The notes below the pieces were generated by a model. The model worked only from the letters and a program-made list of their open reading frames with translations, had not been told where the DNA came from and made no database searches. From Acetobacteroides hydrogenigenes (lineage in GTDB: Bacteria; Bacteroidota; Bacteroidia; Bacteroidales; ZOR0009): a DNA stretch of 64,000 nucleotides. The stretch lies in NCBI RefSeq assembly GCF_004340205.1, contig NZ_SLWB01000009.1, positions 86,662 through 150,661 of the forward strand. Reading direction: 5' to 3'. Position numbers and translations under genes: made by a program. Below, one piece after another: positions 17,354 to 26,354 of this stretch. Position 1 is the first letter of the stretch, and each line of letters starts with the position of its first letter.

Positions 17354-19987
17354 CTAGTCCCTATTTATAGAAATGCTGATTCCCCACGAGCGGTACTTGC
17401 CATCCTCGAATCCGACAATCGCCTTAACCTCCATAAGCACCCATATCTTGTCGATACCGTAACCAACCTCTACGTAGTTGCGCAGCGCTTTGGTGTTGTA
17501 GTAGCTTAAATAAAGATTCTCGGTAAATACGGTTCCCTTAAAGAAAGGTAGCTGCTTTATGATAATGTTATCGGCCTCGTAAAGCGAGTGCGCCTCCACA
17601 AACCATCCTGGAGTAGCATACTGGTAGTATGGAATCAGGTGGAACGACTGCTTGGTAGGCTGTAGCGATACCGGCATATGATCTACATTTGGCATATGAA
17701 AGTCGGGTAGCTGCATAGCCTTAGAGTCAAAGAAAGAGCCTCCTGCAACCTCATACCAGAACTCCGAGAGAAGGCCTAAGTCCCACCTCTTCCAAGTCTT
17801 AAACTTTAGCAGCTGATAGGGGCTGGCGCTTTCGTTTAGTATGCCCTTTCGGTAAAGCACCTCGAAGGTTGGGTAGTCCGACTTAACATACTTCTTACGA
17901 TTTCCATCCATACGGTAGTACTGCTCGGGCGTATAAGTAAGCGAAGCCTCAAAGGCAGCCTGCTTATGATTGGTTAGAGGATGGCTGCTCAAATACTCGT
18001 TACCCGGTATATTTGGATCGTAACTCTCGTTCTTCTTTAAGAAGGAAAAGTTGGTGATGTTGTTCAGCAAACGGCGATCGTAGTAGCTCAACTCGAACTT
18101 AGCCTGTAGCCCATTTGCCACCTCGAAGCTAAGGTTGGCAAACCCACCCCTGTTATCCATTGCTCGCGTGTAGCTATCCTTAAAGAACAACGAAGTAACG
18201 CTGTTTACCAGAGGTTGTACCGGTTGTTCAGCATTAAGATCTCGGCTTCCATAAGTTCCACCAAATCGCACCCAAGCCATCTTCTGAGGCCAAAGCAGGT
18301 AGCTAAACGAAAAATCGCCCATTACCTTTGTGCGGTTGAACGAGTACTTTGGAAATAGGTAGAGAGCTATTTCTCTACTGCTCTCGTATGTTTTAAAGAT
18401 TGCAAAACGGGTACCAATGGTAAATCCATCAATAGGGTTAAAGTAGGTATAGTTAGGATTGATGAACCCCTTTGTTTTTACCTCTAGTCCACCCTTGTTG
18501 TAAAGGTATCCACCACCAATTAAGCTTCCCCACGAAACGGTTTCGCTTCCACGCGAAAGGCTTTGGAATGCGGCAATTCTATCCTTAATGGTTTTAATGC
18601 TATCGCTTTTTGTAAAAGCCTCCTTTTCGTCCTCTTCCAGCGGCATAGGTCGAAGACCTGTCCAGAAAGAGCTATCCTTTTTATTGTAATCATCCGAGAA
18701 TTCAACCTTGTCCAATCCCTGCATCTCCATGCTTTTCATTAGTAATGTGTCGGGACGCTTAGATTCCTCCTCTTCCTTCACCAGCTTTGCAAGCTTGGTC
18801 ATTTCAGAGTTCGACAGGGCAGTCTTGCTCATCAGCTTCTCGATCTTTTCGGCACGCTTCTTTTCCTTTTCCGTCTTTTTCTTTACTACGGTAGGAGAAG
18901 GCTGCTTTTGGGGAGTAACGCTTGCAACTTGAGGGCGATTATGGGAGCCACCTCTACCAATAATCCTTACATTAGTGTACTTTAGCGAACCGCTACTCTT
19001 TACCCAGCCCGAGCTACCCAGCATCGATCCGTTGGCAAACAGCTGGTAGCTCGAAGGTAGTACCGCGCTCTCGTCAATTAAATCGAATGCTATCTTAAAG
19101 TTGGCCTTACCAAAGCTCATTTCGAAGTTAAGATCCGCATCCTTCACTGCATAGGTATTGTCGGCAATGTAGAGATAGCCCGAGAAGAACTTTCCTGAAG
19201 GACGTTTAGGAAGTACCTGTATTTTATAGATTGGCACGTTGTTCTCCAAGGTCGATCCAATAAGCTTAAACTGATAGTACGAAAAAGCGTTTAGGCCAAG
19301 AGGCGATGGGATATCGCTAAAAGAGTTGTCGTAGATGCTCGTGCTAAGAAATTCGAGGCCAGGGAAGTTATCCTTAGAGTCGGCACCCGGCAACGTCGAT
19401 CTAAACGAGATAACCCGCTGGCTGTAGGTTTCGGGAGCATTAAAGGTTATCTTGCTAAGCATCTCGCCAAAGTAGGTTTTCCCCTCTTTCGGGATAGCTA
19501 TACTTTTAGGCGTCATATACCTAAGTATTCGCGAAAACTTACTAGCATTAAAGCTCAGCTTAAGGTAAACGTCGGACGAATAGGAGCTCACCGAACGCTT
19601 ATACTGTTGGCCAAGGGCTATGGCCTTACGCATAATCCATACGCTGGGGTTATCCTTACTCGATACGGTAAGCTGCGAGAGGTCGTAAACTGCCTCTTCC
19701 AGTACAATATTTACGTTAGTAGTTCCATCACCAACCTTTACCACTTGCGAAACAGGCCTATATCCGATTGACTGAAACTTAACGGTATAAGTTCCTGGTT
19801 CGACATTAACCTGAAACTTCCCCTTATCGTTTGCGGCTAAGCCCCTGTTGGCTTCACGAATAAAAATGGTTGCAAAAGGAACAGGATTACCCTGCTTATC
19901 AAGTATCTTCCCTGCAATATTCTGTGCACTCGCGGAGGATGCTATAAGAATAAGTAAAATCCATGTAAGCTGCTTACGTATCTGCAT
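17354..19987 (-). CDS. DUF5686 / carboxypeptidase-regulatory-like outer-membrane protein
   Basis: This 877-residue protein has a signal peptide (MQIRKQLTWILLILIASSASAQ). A carboxypeptidase-D regulatory-like beta sandwich follows (about 23-105, GKILDKQGNPVPFATIFIRE and GTYTVKFQSIGYRP). The rest is the long DUF5686 region, ending in barrel-like strands (AIVGFEDGKYRSWGISISI). A charged linker rich in Lys and Glu lies near residues 360-400. Such proteins are common in Bacteroidota outer membranes and resemble TonB-dependent proteins in their N-terminal domain, but they lack a plug. The function is not established. A TATCTTTG -7 element precedes it. Confidence 0.88.
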   Translation of the reverse strand: MQIRKQLTWILLILIASSASAQNIAGKILDKQGNPVPFATIFIREANRGLAANDKGKFQVNVEPGTYTVKFQSIGYRPVSQVVKVGDGTTNVNIVLEEAVYDLSQLTVSSKDNPSVWIMRKAIALGQQYKRSVSSYSSDVYLKLSFNASKFSRILRYMTPKSIAIPKEGKTYFGEMLSKITFNAPETYSQRVISFRSTLPGADSKDNFPGLEFLSTSIYDNSFSDIPSPLGLNAFSYYQFKLIGSTLENNVPIYKIQVLPKRPSGKFFSGYLYIADNTYAVKDADLNFEMSFGKANFKIAFDLIDESAVLPSSYQLFANGSMLGSSGWVKSSGSLKYTNVRIIGRGGSHNRPQVASVTPQKQPSPTVVKKKTEKEKKRAEKIEKLMSKTALSNSEMTKLAKLVKEEEESKRPDTLLMKSMEMQGLDKVEFSDDYNKKDSSFWTGLRPMPLEEDEKEAFTKSDSIKTIKDRIAAFQSLSRGSETVSWGSLIGGGYLYNKGGLEVKTKGFINPNYTYFNPIDGFTIGTRFAIFKTYESSREIALYLFPKYSFNRTKVMGDFSFSYLLWPQKMAWVRFGGTYGSRDLNAEQPVQPLVNSVTSLFFKDSYTRAMDNRGGFANLSFEVANGLQAKFELSYYDRRLLNNITNFSFLKKNESYDPNIPGNEYLSSHPLTNHKQAAFEASLTYTPEQYYRMDGNRKKYVKSDYPTFEVLYRKGILNESASPYQLLKFKTWKRWDLGLLSEFWYEVAGGSFFDSKAMQLPDFHMPNVDHMPVSLQPTKQSFHLIPYYQYATPGWFVEAHSLYEADNIIIKQLPFFKGTVFTENLYLSYYNTKALRNYVEVGYGIDKIWVLMEVKAIVGFEDGKYRSWGISISINRD

Positions 19988-20046
19988 AGTTAATTCCGAT
20001 TATATGCGGCCTAAACACCAAGCCACAAAGTCATACATTTATCCTA

Positions 20047-20054
20047 CAAAGATA
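20047..20054 (-). promoter_or_regulatory. Candidate -7 element TATCTTTG for the DUF5686 gene
   Basis: Minus-strand TATCTTTG fits TAnnTTTG and lies about 60 bases before the start codon. No clear TTG is seen about 19 bases further upstream. Confidence 0.4.
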
Positions 20055-20087
20055 GCTATTGAATTGTTGAAAACGGACTTTGGACAA

Positions 20088-20121
20088 AAAGAGGGGGCAA
20101 CCATCCGGAAGCCCCCTCTTT
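20088..20121 (-). terminator. Terminator left beside the kbl remnant
   Basis: AAAGAGGGGGC and GCCCCCTCTTT form an 11-bp perfect stem. It sits after the decayed kbl end in the same relative place as the terminator of the intact kbl. Confidence 0.75.
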
Positions 20122-20145
20122 ATTCGAACTATGCTTGTAAATGGT

Positions 20146-20281
20146 TTACTTTATCACGCCCATCTCTTTACCACCTTAGTAAAGGCAGCCACACACTTAT
20201 CAAGATGCTCGATTTCGTGGCCGGCCGAAACCTGAACACGAATACGTGCCTGACCCTTGGGTACTACTGAATAGTAGAATC
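20146..20281 (-). pseudogene. Remnant of the 3' end of a second kbl copy
   Basis: Reading the minus strand from 20281 gives FYYSVVPKGQARIRVQVSAG, then HEIEHLDKCVAAFTKVVK. This matches the last 40-odd residues of the intact Kbl (FYYPVVPKGQARIRVQVSAG, HEMEHLDKCIAAFTKVGK) encoded 2 kb away. A frameshift near the end destroys the stop region (intact: MGVLK). There is no upstream coding sequence. It is the tail of an old duplication. Confidence 0.88.
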
Positions 20282-20570
20282 ACAAAGCTAGGCGAAGTCT
20301 GTGACTTCGTTTTTACTAAATAGCGGTCTCCAGTCCGCAACTAGAAGAACAAAGCCTCCCAAACATACCCTTTTCCCTTACCCATTACCCTCCATCAGCT
20401 AAAATATAATTCATACAAAATGGCTTTACACGCTACCACAGCCATATAGCCTCAAAATATTTTTGGGTGCAGCTAAAATAAGCTGTAAAAACCCTTGGTT
20501 ATGTTAACCGAGATTTCTAGCTTTAGGTCGATTCGAAACTAAACTACAAACATTAAAAGCTAAAATTATT

Positions 20571-21293
20571 ATGACCAGCACCTACGAAACCGGGCACGCC
20601 AAGAACGTGGATAACCTAGGACTACTAATCGCCAACATCGCCAGCTACGGCGAACGGTACAAGCCCACCAACCCCGCTCTATTACTCGAAGCGCTTAAGA
20701 AAATGGAAGCCGACGGACGCGCCGCCATTCTAGCCGTTAACAACGCCATGCCCACCTATAGCCGTGCCACCATCGAGCGCGATAGCGCCTTTGGTCCGCT
20801 AGGCCCGCGGGTAACCCGCTCGCTCAACGCGCTTCGCGCCTCCAGCTCGTCCGAGCAAACCGACGAGGCCGCCACGGCCATCGTTCGCAAGATAAGGGGC
20901 AACCGTACCACCTCGGCCAAAGCCGCTGCTGCAACGGACACTAAGGTGGCCACCGTATCCACCTCGCAGCAGAGCTACGACAGCGTACTCGACAGCTACG
21001 AGCGCTACGTTCAGTACCTGGCAGCAACCCCCGAGTACGCGCCCAACGAGGAGGACATCAAGCTACCCGTACTCCAAGCCCTAGCGGTGGAGCTGCGCGC
21101 CAAGAATACCGCCTGCAACAACGCCAAGGTTGCCATCGACAACGCCCGCATGGCCCGCAACCGTGCGCTCTACACCCCCCTAACCGGACTAGTAGATGTA
21201 GCCCTCGATGCCAAAACCTACATCAAGTCGCTATTTGGCGCCACCAGCCCCGAGTACAAGCTGGTAGGTAAGATCGACTTTACCAAGGCATAG
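20571..21293 (+). CDS. Conserved helical protein of unknown function
   Basis: This 240-residue protein is all helical by composition, Ala-rich, with no signal peptide or membrane segment. It starts MTSTYETGHAKNVDNLGLLI and ends VFGATSPEYK-like (YIKSLFGATSPEYKLVGKID). I recall similar proteins as a conserved hypothetical family in Bacteroidota, with the GHAKNV start and GATSP-x-Y-K end as hallmarks, but no function. The gene is visibly GC-rich compared with its neighbours and favours C-ending codons, a sign of strong expression or different origin. It lies between the kbl remnant and a 21-bp repeat array, with its own terminator. Confidence 0.7.
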   Translation: MTSTYETGHAKNVDNLGLLIANIASYGERYKPTNPALLLEALKKMEADGRAAILAVNNAMPTYSRATIERDSAFGPLGPRVTRSLNALRASSSSEQTDEAATAIVRKIRGNRTTSAKAAAATDTKVATVSTSQQSYDSVLDSYERYVQYLAATPEYAPNEEDIKLPVLQALAVELRAKNTACNNAKVAIDNARMARNRALYTPLTGLVDVALDAKTYIKSLFGATSPEYKLVGKIDFTKA

Positions 21294-21348
21294 CCAGCTC
21301 GCTCCGGCAGCTCGGCTTCCGAGCATTGCCACACCCCCCATAGCATAA

Positions 21349-21383
21349 AAGGCGGAAGCACCCCGTAAGGTTGCTTCCGCCTT
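21349..21383 (+). terminator. Rho-independent terminator
   Basis: AAGGCGGAAGCA and TGCTTCCGCCTT form a perfect 12-bp stem followed by CTTTATT, 55 bases after the helical-protein gene. Confidence 0.88.
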
Positions 21384-21399
21384 CTTTATTCCAGTAGCC

Positions 21400-21669
21400 G
21401 TTCTCAAGCTTTAGGCCTCCCTGCTGCCGCTTTTCGGTTCCTGCCCGATACTTCTTGCCTCCCGTCTGCAGCTTTTGCCTTCCTGCCTGACGCTTTTGGT
21501 TTCCGGCCTGATACTTTTAGCTTCCGGTTCGACACTTCTTGCTTCCCGGTTGTAGCTTTTAGCATCCTGCCTCAAGCTTTTCGCTTCCCACCTGTCACTT
21601 TTCGCTTCCGGTTCGACACTTCTTGCTTCCCGGTTGTAGCTTTTAGCTTCCCGCCTCAAGCTTTTAACA
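21400..21669. repeat. 21-bp tandem repeat array A (GC-rich)
   Basis: There are about 12 units of 21 bp, such as GCTTCCGGTTCGACACTTCTT and GCTTCCCGGTTGTAGCTTTTA. A two-unit block (42 bp) recurs exactly at 21520-21561 and 21604-21645, four units apart. On the minus strand every unit stays open as a heptad (KSYNREA, RSVEPEA, KSLRQDA and so on) at the end of a 193-codon frame (21411-21992). It is therefore either a repeat-rich peptide tail or non-coding repeats that happen to stay open. I favour non-coding. Confidence 0.8.
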
Positions 21670-21894
21670 TCATATTTACTAGCTAAAGCTAAATAAAGGC
21701 CGTTTTCGAGGCCTCCTTTGCGGGGCACTTCGGCCGCCCCCATAAAAGCCTTTGCCGTCAGGACTATTTCAGGACTATTTATAGAAGAACAAAAGCAGGG
21801 CGTTAAATTGATGGACACCGAATAGCCGGCATGGATTGATGAAAAGAGCCGTAAGGTTTTTCCGTAAATAACATGGCGAAGCCATACCAGACAG

Positions 21895-22060
21895 GCACGA
21901 ATTCTGTTTGAGCGAGCGGAACTTCCACAACGCGAATCAGTGCAATGCCGATGAAAGGACAAGAAGCAACATTTGAAATCGTAACATTCCACCGCGACCG
22001 AGCGAGTTAATTCGTGCAGGATTTTTCTTTGTTTCGTTTCTTTTGATCCCTCAAAAGAAA
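21895..22060. repeat. Inverted-repeat spacer and 10-bp hairpin
   Basis: GCACGAATT (21895-21903) and AATTCGTGC (22009-22017) face each other across about 105 bases. Just beyond, TTTCTTTTGA-tccc-TCAAAAGAAA (22037-22060) is a perfect hairpin. The stretch 21670-22080 between array A and the kbl terminator shows no convincing gene. Confidence 0.5.
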
Positions 22061-22123
22061 TGAAAATTGAAGTTTGCCGATCTCTTATTATTAGTCCTCA
22101 CGGCAATACCCAAAAAGCAAGAA

Positions 22124-22145
22124 GGGCCACCCTCATGGGCGACCC
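22124..22145 (-). terminator. Terminator of kbl
   Basis: On the minus strand GGGTCGCCC-atga-GGGTGGCCC folds with two G-U pairs and is followed by TTCTTGCTTTTTGG. Confidence 0.7.
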
Positions 22146-22168
22146 TCCTTTTATCGTATTCGATGAGC

Positions 22169-23359
22169 TTACTTCAAAACGCCCATCTCCTTGCCAACCT
22201 TGGTAAAGGCCGCAATACACTTGTCGAGATGCTCCATTTCGTGGCCTGCCGAAACCTGAACGCGGATACGAGCCTGTCCCTTTGGCACTACTGGATAGTA
22301 GAATCCGGTAACGTAGATGCCCTCTTCGAGAAGCTTAGCGGCAAAATCTTGCGACAGCTTAGCATCGTATAGCATTACGGCACAGATAGCCGATTGAGTT
22401 GGCTTGATATCGAATCCGGCAGCAACCATCTTGGTGCGGAAATACTCAACATTGCGAACTAGCTTATCATGCAGCTCATCCGACTCGCCTAACATTTGGA
22501 AAACCTCAAGGCTTGCACCTACAACTGCAGGTGGAATAGAGTTAGAGAACAAGTATGGACGAGAACGCTGACGAAGTAAGTCGATGATCTCTTTTCTACC
22601 GGTGGTAAATCCACCAATAGCACCACCAAATGCCTTACCTAGTGTTCCTGTGAGGATATCAACCTTGCCACGAACGTTGAACTGCTCAGTTACACCACGT
22701 CCAGTTTTACCAACAACACCAGCCGAGTGGCATTCGTCTACCATTACTAGTGCGTCATACTTTTCGGCCAGCTCACAAATCTTATCCATTGGAGCAACGT
22801 TGCCATCCATAGAGAATACGCCGTCGGTTACAATGATACGGAAGCGTTGTGCTTGTGCTAGCTTAAGCTGATTTTCCAAATCCTCCATGTCCGCATTAGC
22901 GTAACGATACCTTACTGCCTTACATAGGCGGACACCGTCGATAATAGAAGCATGGTTAAGCGCATCCGAGATGATAGCATCCTCTTCGCCAAAAAGCGGC
23001 TCAAACACACCACCGTTAGCATCAAAACATGCTGCGTAAAGAATGGTATCTTCTGTTCCAAAGTAGTCAGAGATAGCGTGCTCCAACTCCTTGTGGATAT
23101 CCTGAGTTCCGCAGATAAATCGAACTGAAGACATACCGTATCCGCGCTTTTCCATAGCCTTCTTGGCTGCCTTAATCACGCGTTGGTTATCGGAAAGACC
23201 TAGGTAGTTGTTGGCGCAAAAGTTTAGAACTTCTTGGCCGCCGTTAACCGTAATATCAGCCTTTTGTGGGCTGGTTATAATGCGCTCCTTTTTGTACAAT
23301 CCTGCCTCTTCGATAGCTGCAAGTTCATTTTGAAGGTGCTGTTGAATTTTGCCGTACAT
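22169..23359 (-). CDS. kbl: Glycine C-acetyltransferase (2-amino-3-ketobutyrate CoA ligase)
   Basis: This 396-residue PLP enzyme belongs to the alpha-oxoamine synthase family. It cleaves 2-amino-3-ketobutyrate with CoA to glycine and acetyl-CoA, the second step of threonine breakdown. Visible signatures are NFCANNYLGLSDN, DEALNH-type SDALNHASIIDGVR, the PLP contacts VMVDECHSAGVVG, and the PLP-binding Lys in DILTGTLGKAFGG. Length and start match family members. A minus-strand TATTTTTG at 23400-23407 could be its -7 element. No threonine dehydrogenase is adjacent. A decayed second copy of its 3' end lies 2 kb downstream. Confidence 0.96.
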   Translation of the reverse strand: MYGKIQQHLQNELAAIEEAGLYKKERIITSPQKADITVNGGQEVLNFCANNYLGLSDNQRVIKAAKKAMEKRGYGMSSVRFICGTQDIHKELEHAISDYFGTEDTILYAACFDANGGVFEPLFGEEDAIISDALNHASIIDGVRLCKAVRYRYANADMEDLENQLKLAQAQRFRIIVTDGVFSMDGNVAPMDKICELAEKYDALVMVDECHSAGVVGKTGRGVTEQFNVRGKVDILTGTLGKAFGGAIGGFTTGRKEIIDLLRQRSRPYLFSNSIPPAVVGASLEVFQMLGESDELHDKLVRNVEYFRTKMVAAGFDIKPTQSAICAVMLYDAKLSQDFAAKLLEEGIYVTGFYYPVVPKGQARIRVQVSAGHEMEHLDKCIAAFTKVGKEMGVLK

Positions 23360-23542
23360 AGCGATTTATATTTTAGAGTGTTCGTGCTATTAACTGCACC
23401 AAAAATATGAATTAAATACTTATAAGATATTATTATTTACAGCTAAAGTTATAGTAATTTATAGCCTAAACAGCCTGTACGCTTAATCTATACAAGCAAC
23501 TGCACACATTAGTTGAAAGTTACAGCACTTGCACATCACCGC

Positions 23543-24457
23543 TTATGGTAGTTTGGGGAATTCCCGAACATTCATATGCCTCATGTAGATCGAAAAAAGC
23601 AGCAGCACAATCAGCACAAGAGAAAAAATAACGTTGAAGTTGCTGATTTCAAAATCACCACCACTTCCAGCCGCTGTTGCTGGCGATTTATCCATTCGGT
23701 TTAATATAAAAGCAGAAACTACGTACTGCGCATTATTTATAAAGTGAGCCAGCATAGGCACCCAAAGACTTCCTGTCCAGTAAAATAGGTATCCAAGCAT
23801 AGCACCAAGCAAGAATCGGGGCAAAAACATCACCGCATCAAAATGAAAAGCCGAAAATAGAACCGCAGCTAAGAATATGCAGAGATGAGGATCTTTGATC
23901 CACTTCATAAAGATGCGCTGTAGAAAACCTCGGAAGAAGAATTCCTCGCAAAACGCAGGAATAACGCAAACAATAATGAGATTAAGGGTCAAATCGAAGT
24001 AAGAGGTTCCAAAAAGCAACAGGTTCGTCAGCTTTTCGCTTTGCGCATTGGCTTCCATATACTTTTGAGGCCAAGGCAACAGTTGGCTATACCGCGAGGC
24101 AAGCACCATTATCGTTGTCGAGAATAAAACAAGAAAAACCGCATCAAATAGATCGCGCCAGTGTACTTTAGACGCAAGCATCAACGAGATTCCCTTACGC
24201 CCATACAGCACTCCAACCATAGCTAATGCTGGAACAAGAAAAACACCTATAGTTTGCCCCCCTTGAGAAAGCTTCATCCTAAACAGTAACTCCTGCAACG
24301 AAGGGTTTGCTGGTGCTTGAATCTTCAGCAAACGCTGTAGAGTAGCTATCGAATCCGGGGAAATGGCCTCGCTAATCAGCAGCGTTGCAAGTATCGACAG
24401 GGCTATTATGGATATGCTCAAAATCAGCTTTACAAGAATACTACCGGAAGTTTTCAT
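23543..24457 (-). CDS. CPBP-family intramembrane metalloprotease
   Basis: This 304-residue protein has about eight hydrophobic segments. It carries the CPBP (Rce1/CAAX-like, ABI) motifs: CEEFFFRGFLQR (EExxxR), SAFHFDAVMFLPRF (FHxxxF) and MLAHFINNAQYV (HxxxN), the glutamates and histidines of the intramembrane active site. Substrates in bacteria are mostly unknown. It is divergent from dusB, with 170 bases between. A short extension after the last motif carries one more TM helix (FNVIFSLVLIVLLLFSIY). Confidence 0.9.
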   Translation of the reverse strand: MKTSGSILVKLILSISIIALSILATLLISEAISPDSIATLQRLLKIQAPANPSLQELLFRMKLSQGGQTIGVFLVPALAMVGVLYGRKGISLMLASKVHWRDLFDAVFLVLFSTTIMVLASRYSQLLPWPQKYMEANAQSEKLTNLLLFGTSYFDLTLNLIIVCVIPAFCEEFFFRGFLQRIFMKWIKDPHLCIFLAAVLFSAFHFDAVMFLPRFLLGAMLGYLFYWTGSLWVPMLAHFINNAQYVVSAFILNRMDKSPATAAGSGGDFEISNFNVIFSLVLIVLLLFSIYMRHMNVREFPKLP

Positions 24458-24627
24458 TCAAACTTTAAATTTTCGAAAGGCGAACACACTGGATCATGCT
24501 TTTATCAAGCAAAGTCCCTTCGCAGATTTGTGTTCTGTTAACAATGTTTACAGGCACAAATCTACAAAAATGTAGCTAACTCGAACTCTGATAATTCTTT
24601 CTATTTTTGTAGCCCAAATTGCAAAAC

Positions 24628-25656
24628 ATGAAAATTGGAACAATAGAGTTGGGAGAGCAACCTCTTTTCTTGGCCCCAATGGAGGATGTAACCGATCCTT
24701 CGTTTCGCTTTATCTGCAAGGAGTTCGGTGCCGATATGATGTACACCGAGTTTATCTCTTCGGATGGGCTGATACGCGATGGCCATAAGTCGGTAGAGAA
24801 GCTCAACATATACGACTACGAGCGTCCTATTGGCATTCAGATATACGGCCACATCATCGAAAGCATGGTGGAAGCTGCCAAGATTGCCGAAGAAGCAGGC
24901 CCCGAGCTTGTCGATATCAACTTTGGCTGCCCCGTTCGCAAAATTGCCGGGCGAGGTGCAGGCTCGGGCATGATGCGCACCCCCGACCTTATGGTAGAGA
25001 TGACCCGCCAGATTGTCGAGGCGGTAAAGCTCCCTGTTACGGTTAAAACCCGCCTTGGCTACGACGACTCGATGAAGAATATTGTCGAACTAGCAGAGCG
25101 CCTTCAGGATGTGGGAATACAGGCACTAACCATTCACGGAAGAACTCGCGCCCAAATGTACACCGGCGAAGCCGACTGGACGCTTATAGGTGAAGTAAAG
25201 AACAACCCCCGAATTCACATCCCGATTATTGGCAATGGAGACGTTGCTTCTCCCGAAAAAGCGAAGGAGATGTTCGATCGCTATGGCGTAGATGCCATAA
25301 TGGTTGGACGGGCCACCTACGGACGCCCTTGGATTTTTAAGGAGATAAAGCACTACCTGCAAACAGGCGAGCTAATGCTGCCTCCTTCCGTACCAGAGCG
25401 TGTGGAGATTGCCAAGCGCCACCTAAAAAAATCGGTAGAAATAAAAGGGGACAGAACTGGTATTCTGGAAATGCGCCGCCACTTGAGCAGCTACTTTAAG
25501 GGATTACCCAACTTTAAGGAAACCCGCATGAAGCTTGTCACCCTCAATGACGTGGAAGAACTTTTTGCGGTGCTTAACTCTATAACCGAGAGATGGGGCG
25601 ATAATACAGACATTCTAAAAGAGCTGTACAATTCACCTCTTAATGGCAAGAGTTAG
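24628..25656 (+). CDS. dusB: tRNA-dihydrouridine synthase
   Basis: This 342-residue FMN enzyme reduces uridines in the tRNA D-loop. The start is ATG 24628; TTG 24619 is an in-frame but unlikely alternative. Signatures are LAPMEDVTDPSFR at the N-terminus, DINFGCPVRKIAGRGAGSG with catalytic Cys101, TVKTRLGYDD, ALTIHGRTRAQMYTGEADW, GNGDV and VDAIMVGRATYGRPWIF. These fit the DusB-type group. It is monocistronic with a strong shared terminator. Confidence 0.95.
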   Translation: MKIGTIELGEQPLFLAPMEDVTDPSFRFICKEFGADMMYTEFISSDGLIRDGHKSVEKLNIYDYERPIGIQIYGHIIESMVEAAKIAEEAGPELVDINFGCPVRKIAGRGAGSGMMRTPDLMVEMTRQIVEAVKLPVTVKTRLGYDDSMKNIVELAERLQDVGIQALTIHGRTRAQMYTGEADWTLIGEVKNNPRIHIPIIGNGDVASPEKAKEMFDRYGVDAIMVGRATYGRPWIFKEIKHYLQTGELMLPPSVPERVEIAKRHLKKSVEIKGDRTGILEMRRHLSSYFKGLPNFKETRMKLVTLNDVEELFAVLNSITERWGDNTDILKELYNSPLNGKS

Positions 25657-25674
25657 TGTTAATCGGAACTTTAT

Positions 25675-25716
25675 AATATGAAGAAAGGAAGCCAACCTGC
25701 TTCCTTTCTTCATATT
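25675..25716. terminator. Bidirectional terminator with 18-bp perfect stem
   Basis: AATATGAAGAAAGGAAGC, loop caacct, then its exact complement, between the convergent dusB and lipoprotein genes. Confidence 0.88.
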
Positions 25717-25731
25717 CTGTTATAAACCTTC

Positions 25732-26121
25732 TTACTTTGCCTTACCGTAAGAAAGCTGAATTACGTAATCGGACTGACGACGAGTTTTATTAAACTCTGG
25801 ATAGGGATAAACAGAATTAAGCTTCAAGCGAATTCCATCCAAAACAATCTCATTAGGAAAACTTGTACTAATAGCAGTATCAACAGAACGCTTCCCGGTG
25901 TAAAGCTGGAGCCTAAGCTTTGCTTCGCCTTGCCTTACATAACCAGAACCTATAGGTTTACGCATATCAACCACTTCATGCACCTTCAAAAAGACACCGT
26001 CGGATATAACGACCTCCTTATTCGTGGTTACATTCAGCGTATTGCTATCTGCATCCTTATTCTCATATTCCCCGCAAGCCCCCAAAACTGCGGCTACTAA
26101 TAAAAGTAATGCCTTCCTCAT
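25732..26121 (-). CDS. Small lipoprotein of unknown function
   Basis: ATG at 26121 is preferred over the upstream in-frame ATG at 26169 because it gives a lipoprotein signal, MRKALLLLVAAVLGAC (lipobox LGAC, Cys16). The mature part (about 114 residues) is beta-rich (EVVISDGVFLKVHEVVDMRKPIGSG, then RLQLYTGKR and IVLDGIRLKLNSVYPYPEF). No family is recognised. It lies convergent to dusB and downstream of an alpha/beta hydrolase on the same strand but 230 bases apart. Confidence 0.65.
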   Translation of the reverse strand: MRKALLLLVAAVLGACGEYENKDADSNTLNVTTNKEVVISDGVFLKVHEVVDMRKPIGSGYVRQGEAKLRLQLYTGKRSVDTAISTSFPNEIVLDGIRLKLNSVYPYPEFNKTRRQSDYVIQLSYGKAK

Positions 26122-26354
26122 CTTTTCGAAACTTTTGTTTTTTACAGCCAAATTCTCTTGCTTCTCCATATCCCATATCCCAAGTCAAACAAAGCTAAGA
26201 AGCAAAAACACCTTATAATCGATTAGAACCAAGGATCACTAAACACTAATCCCTGCTGCAAATTTAACAAAATCTTCTAAGTATTAAAATGTGTTATCAA
26301 AAAATCGCATCAAAAAAAGACATTTGCGCCCTTTTTTTTGCCATTAATGCAAGT

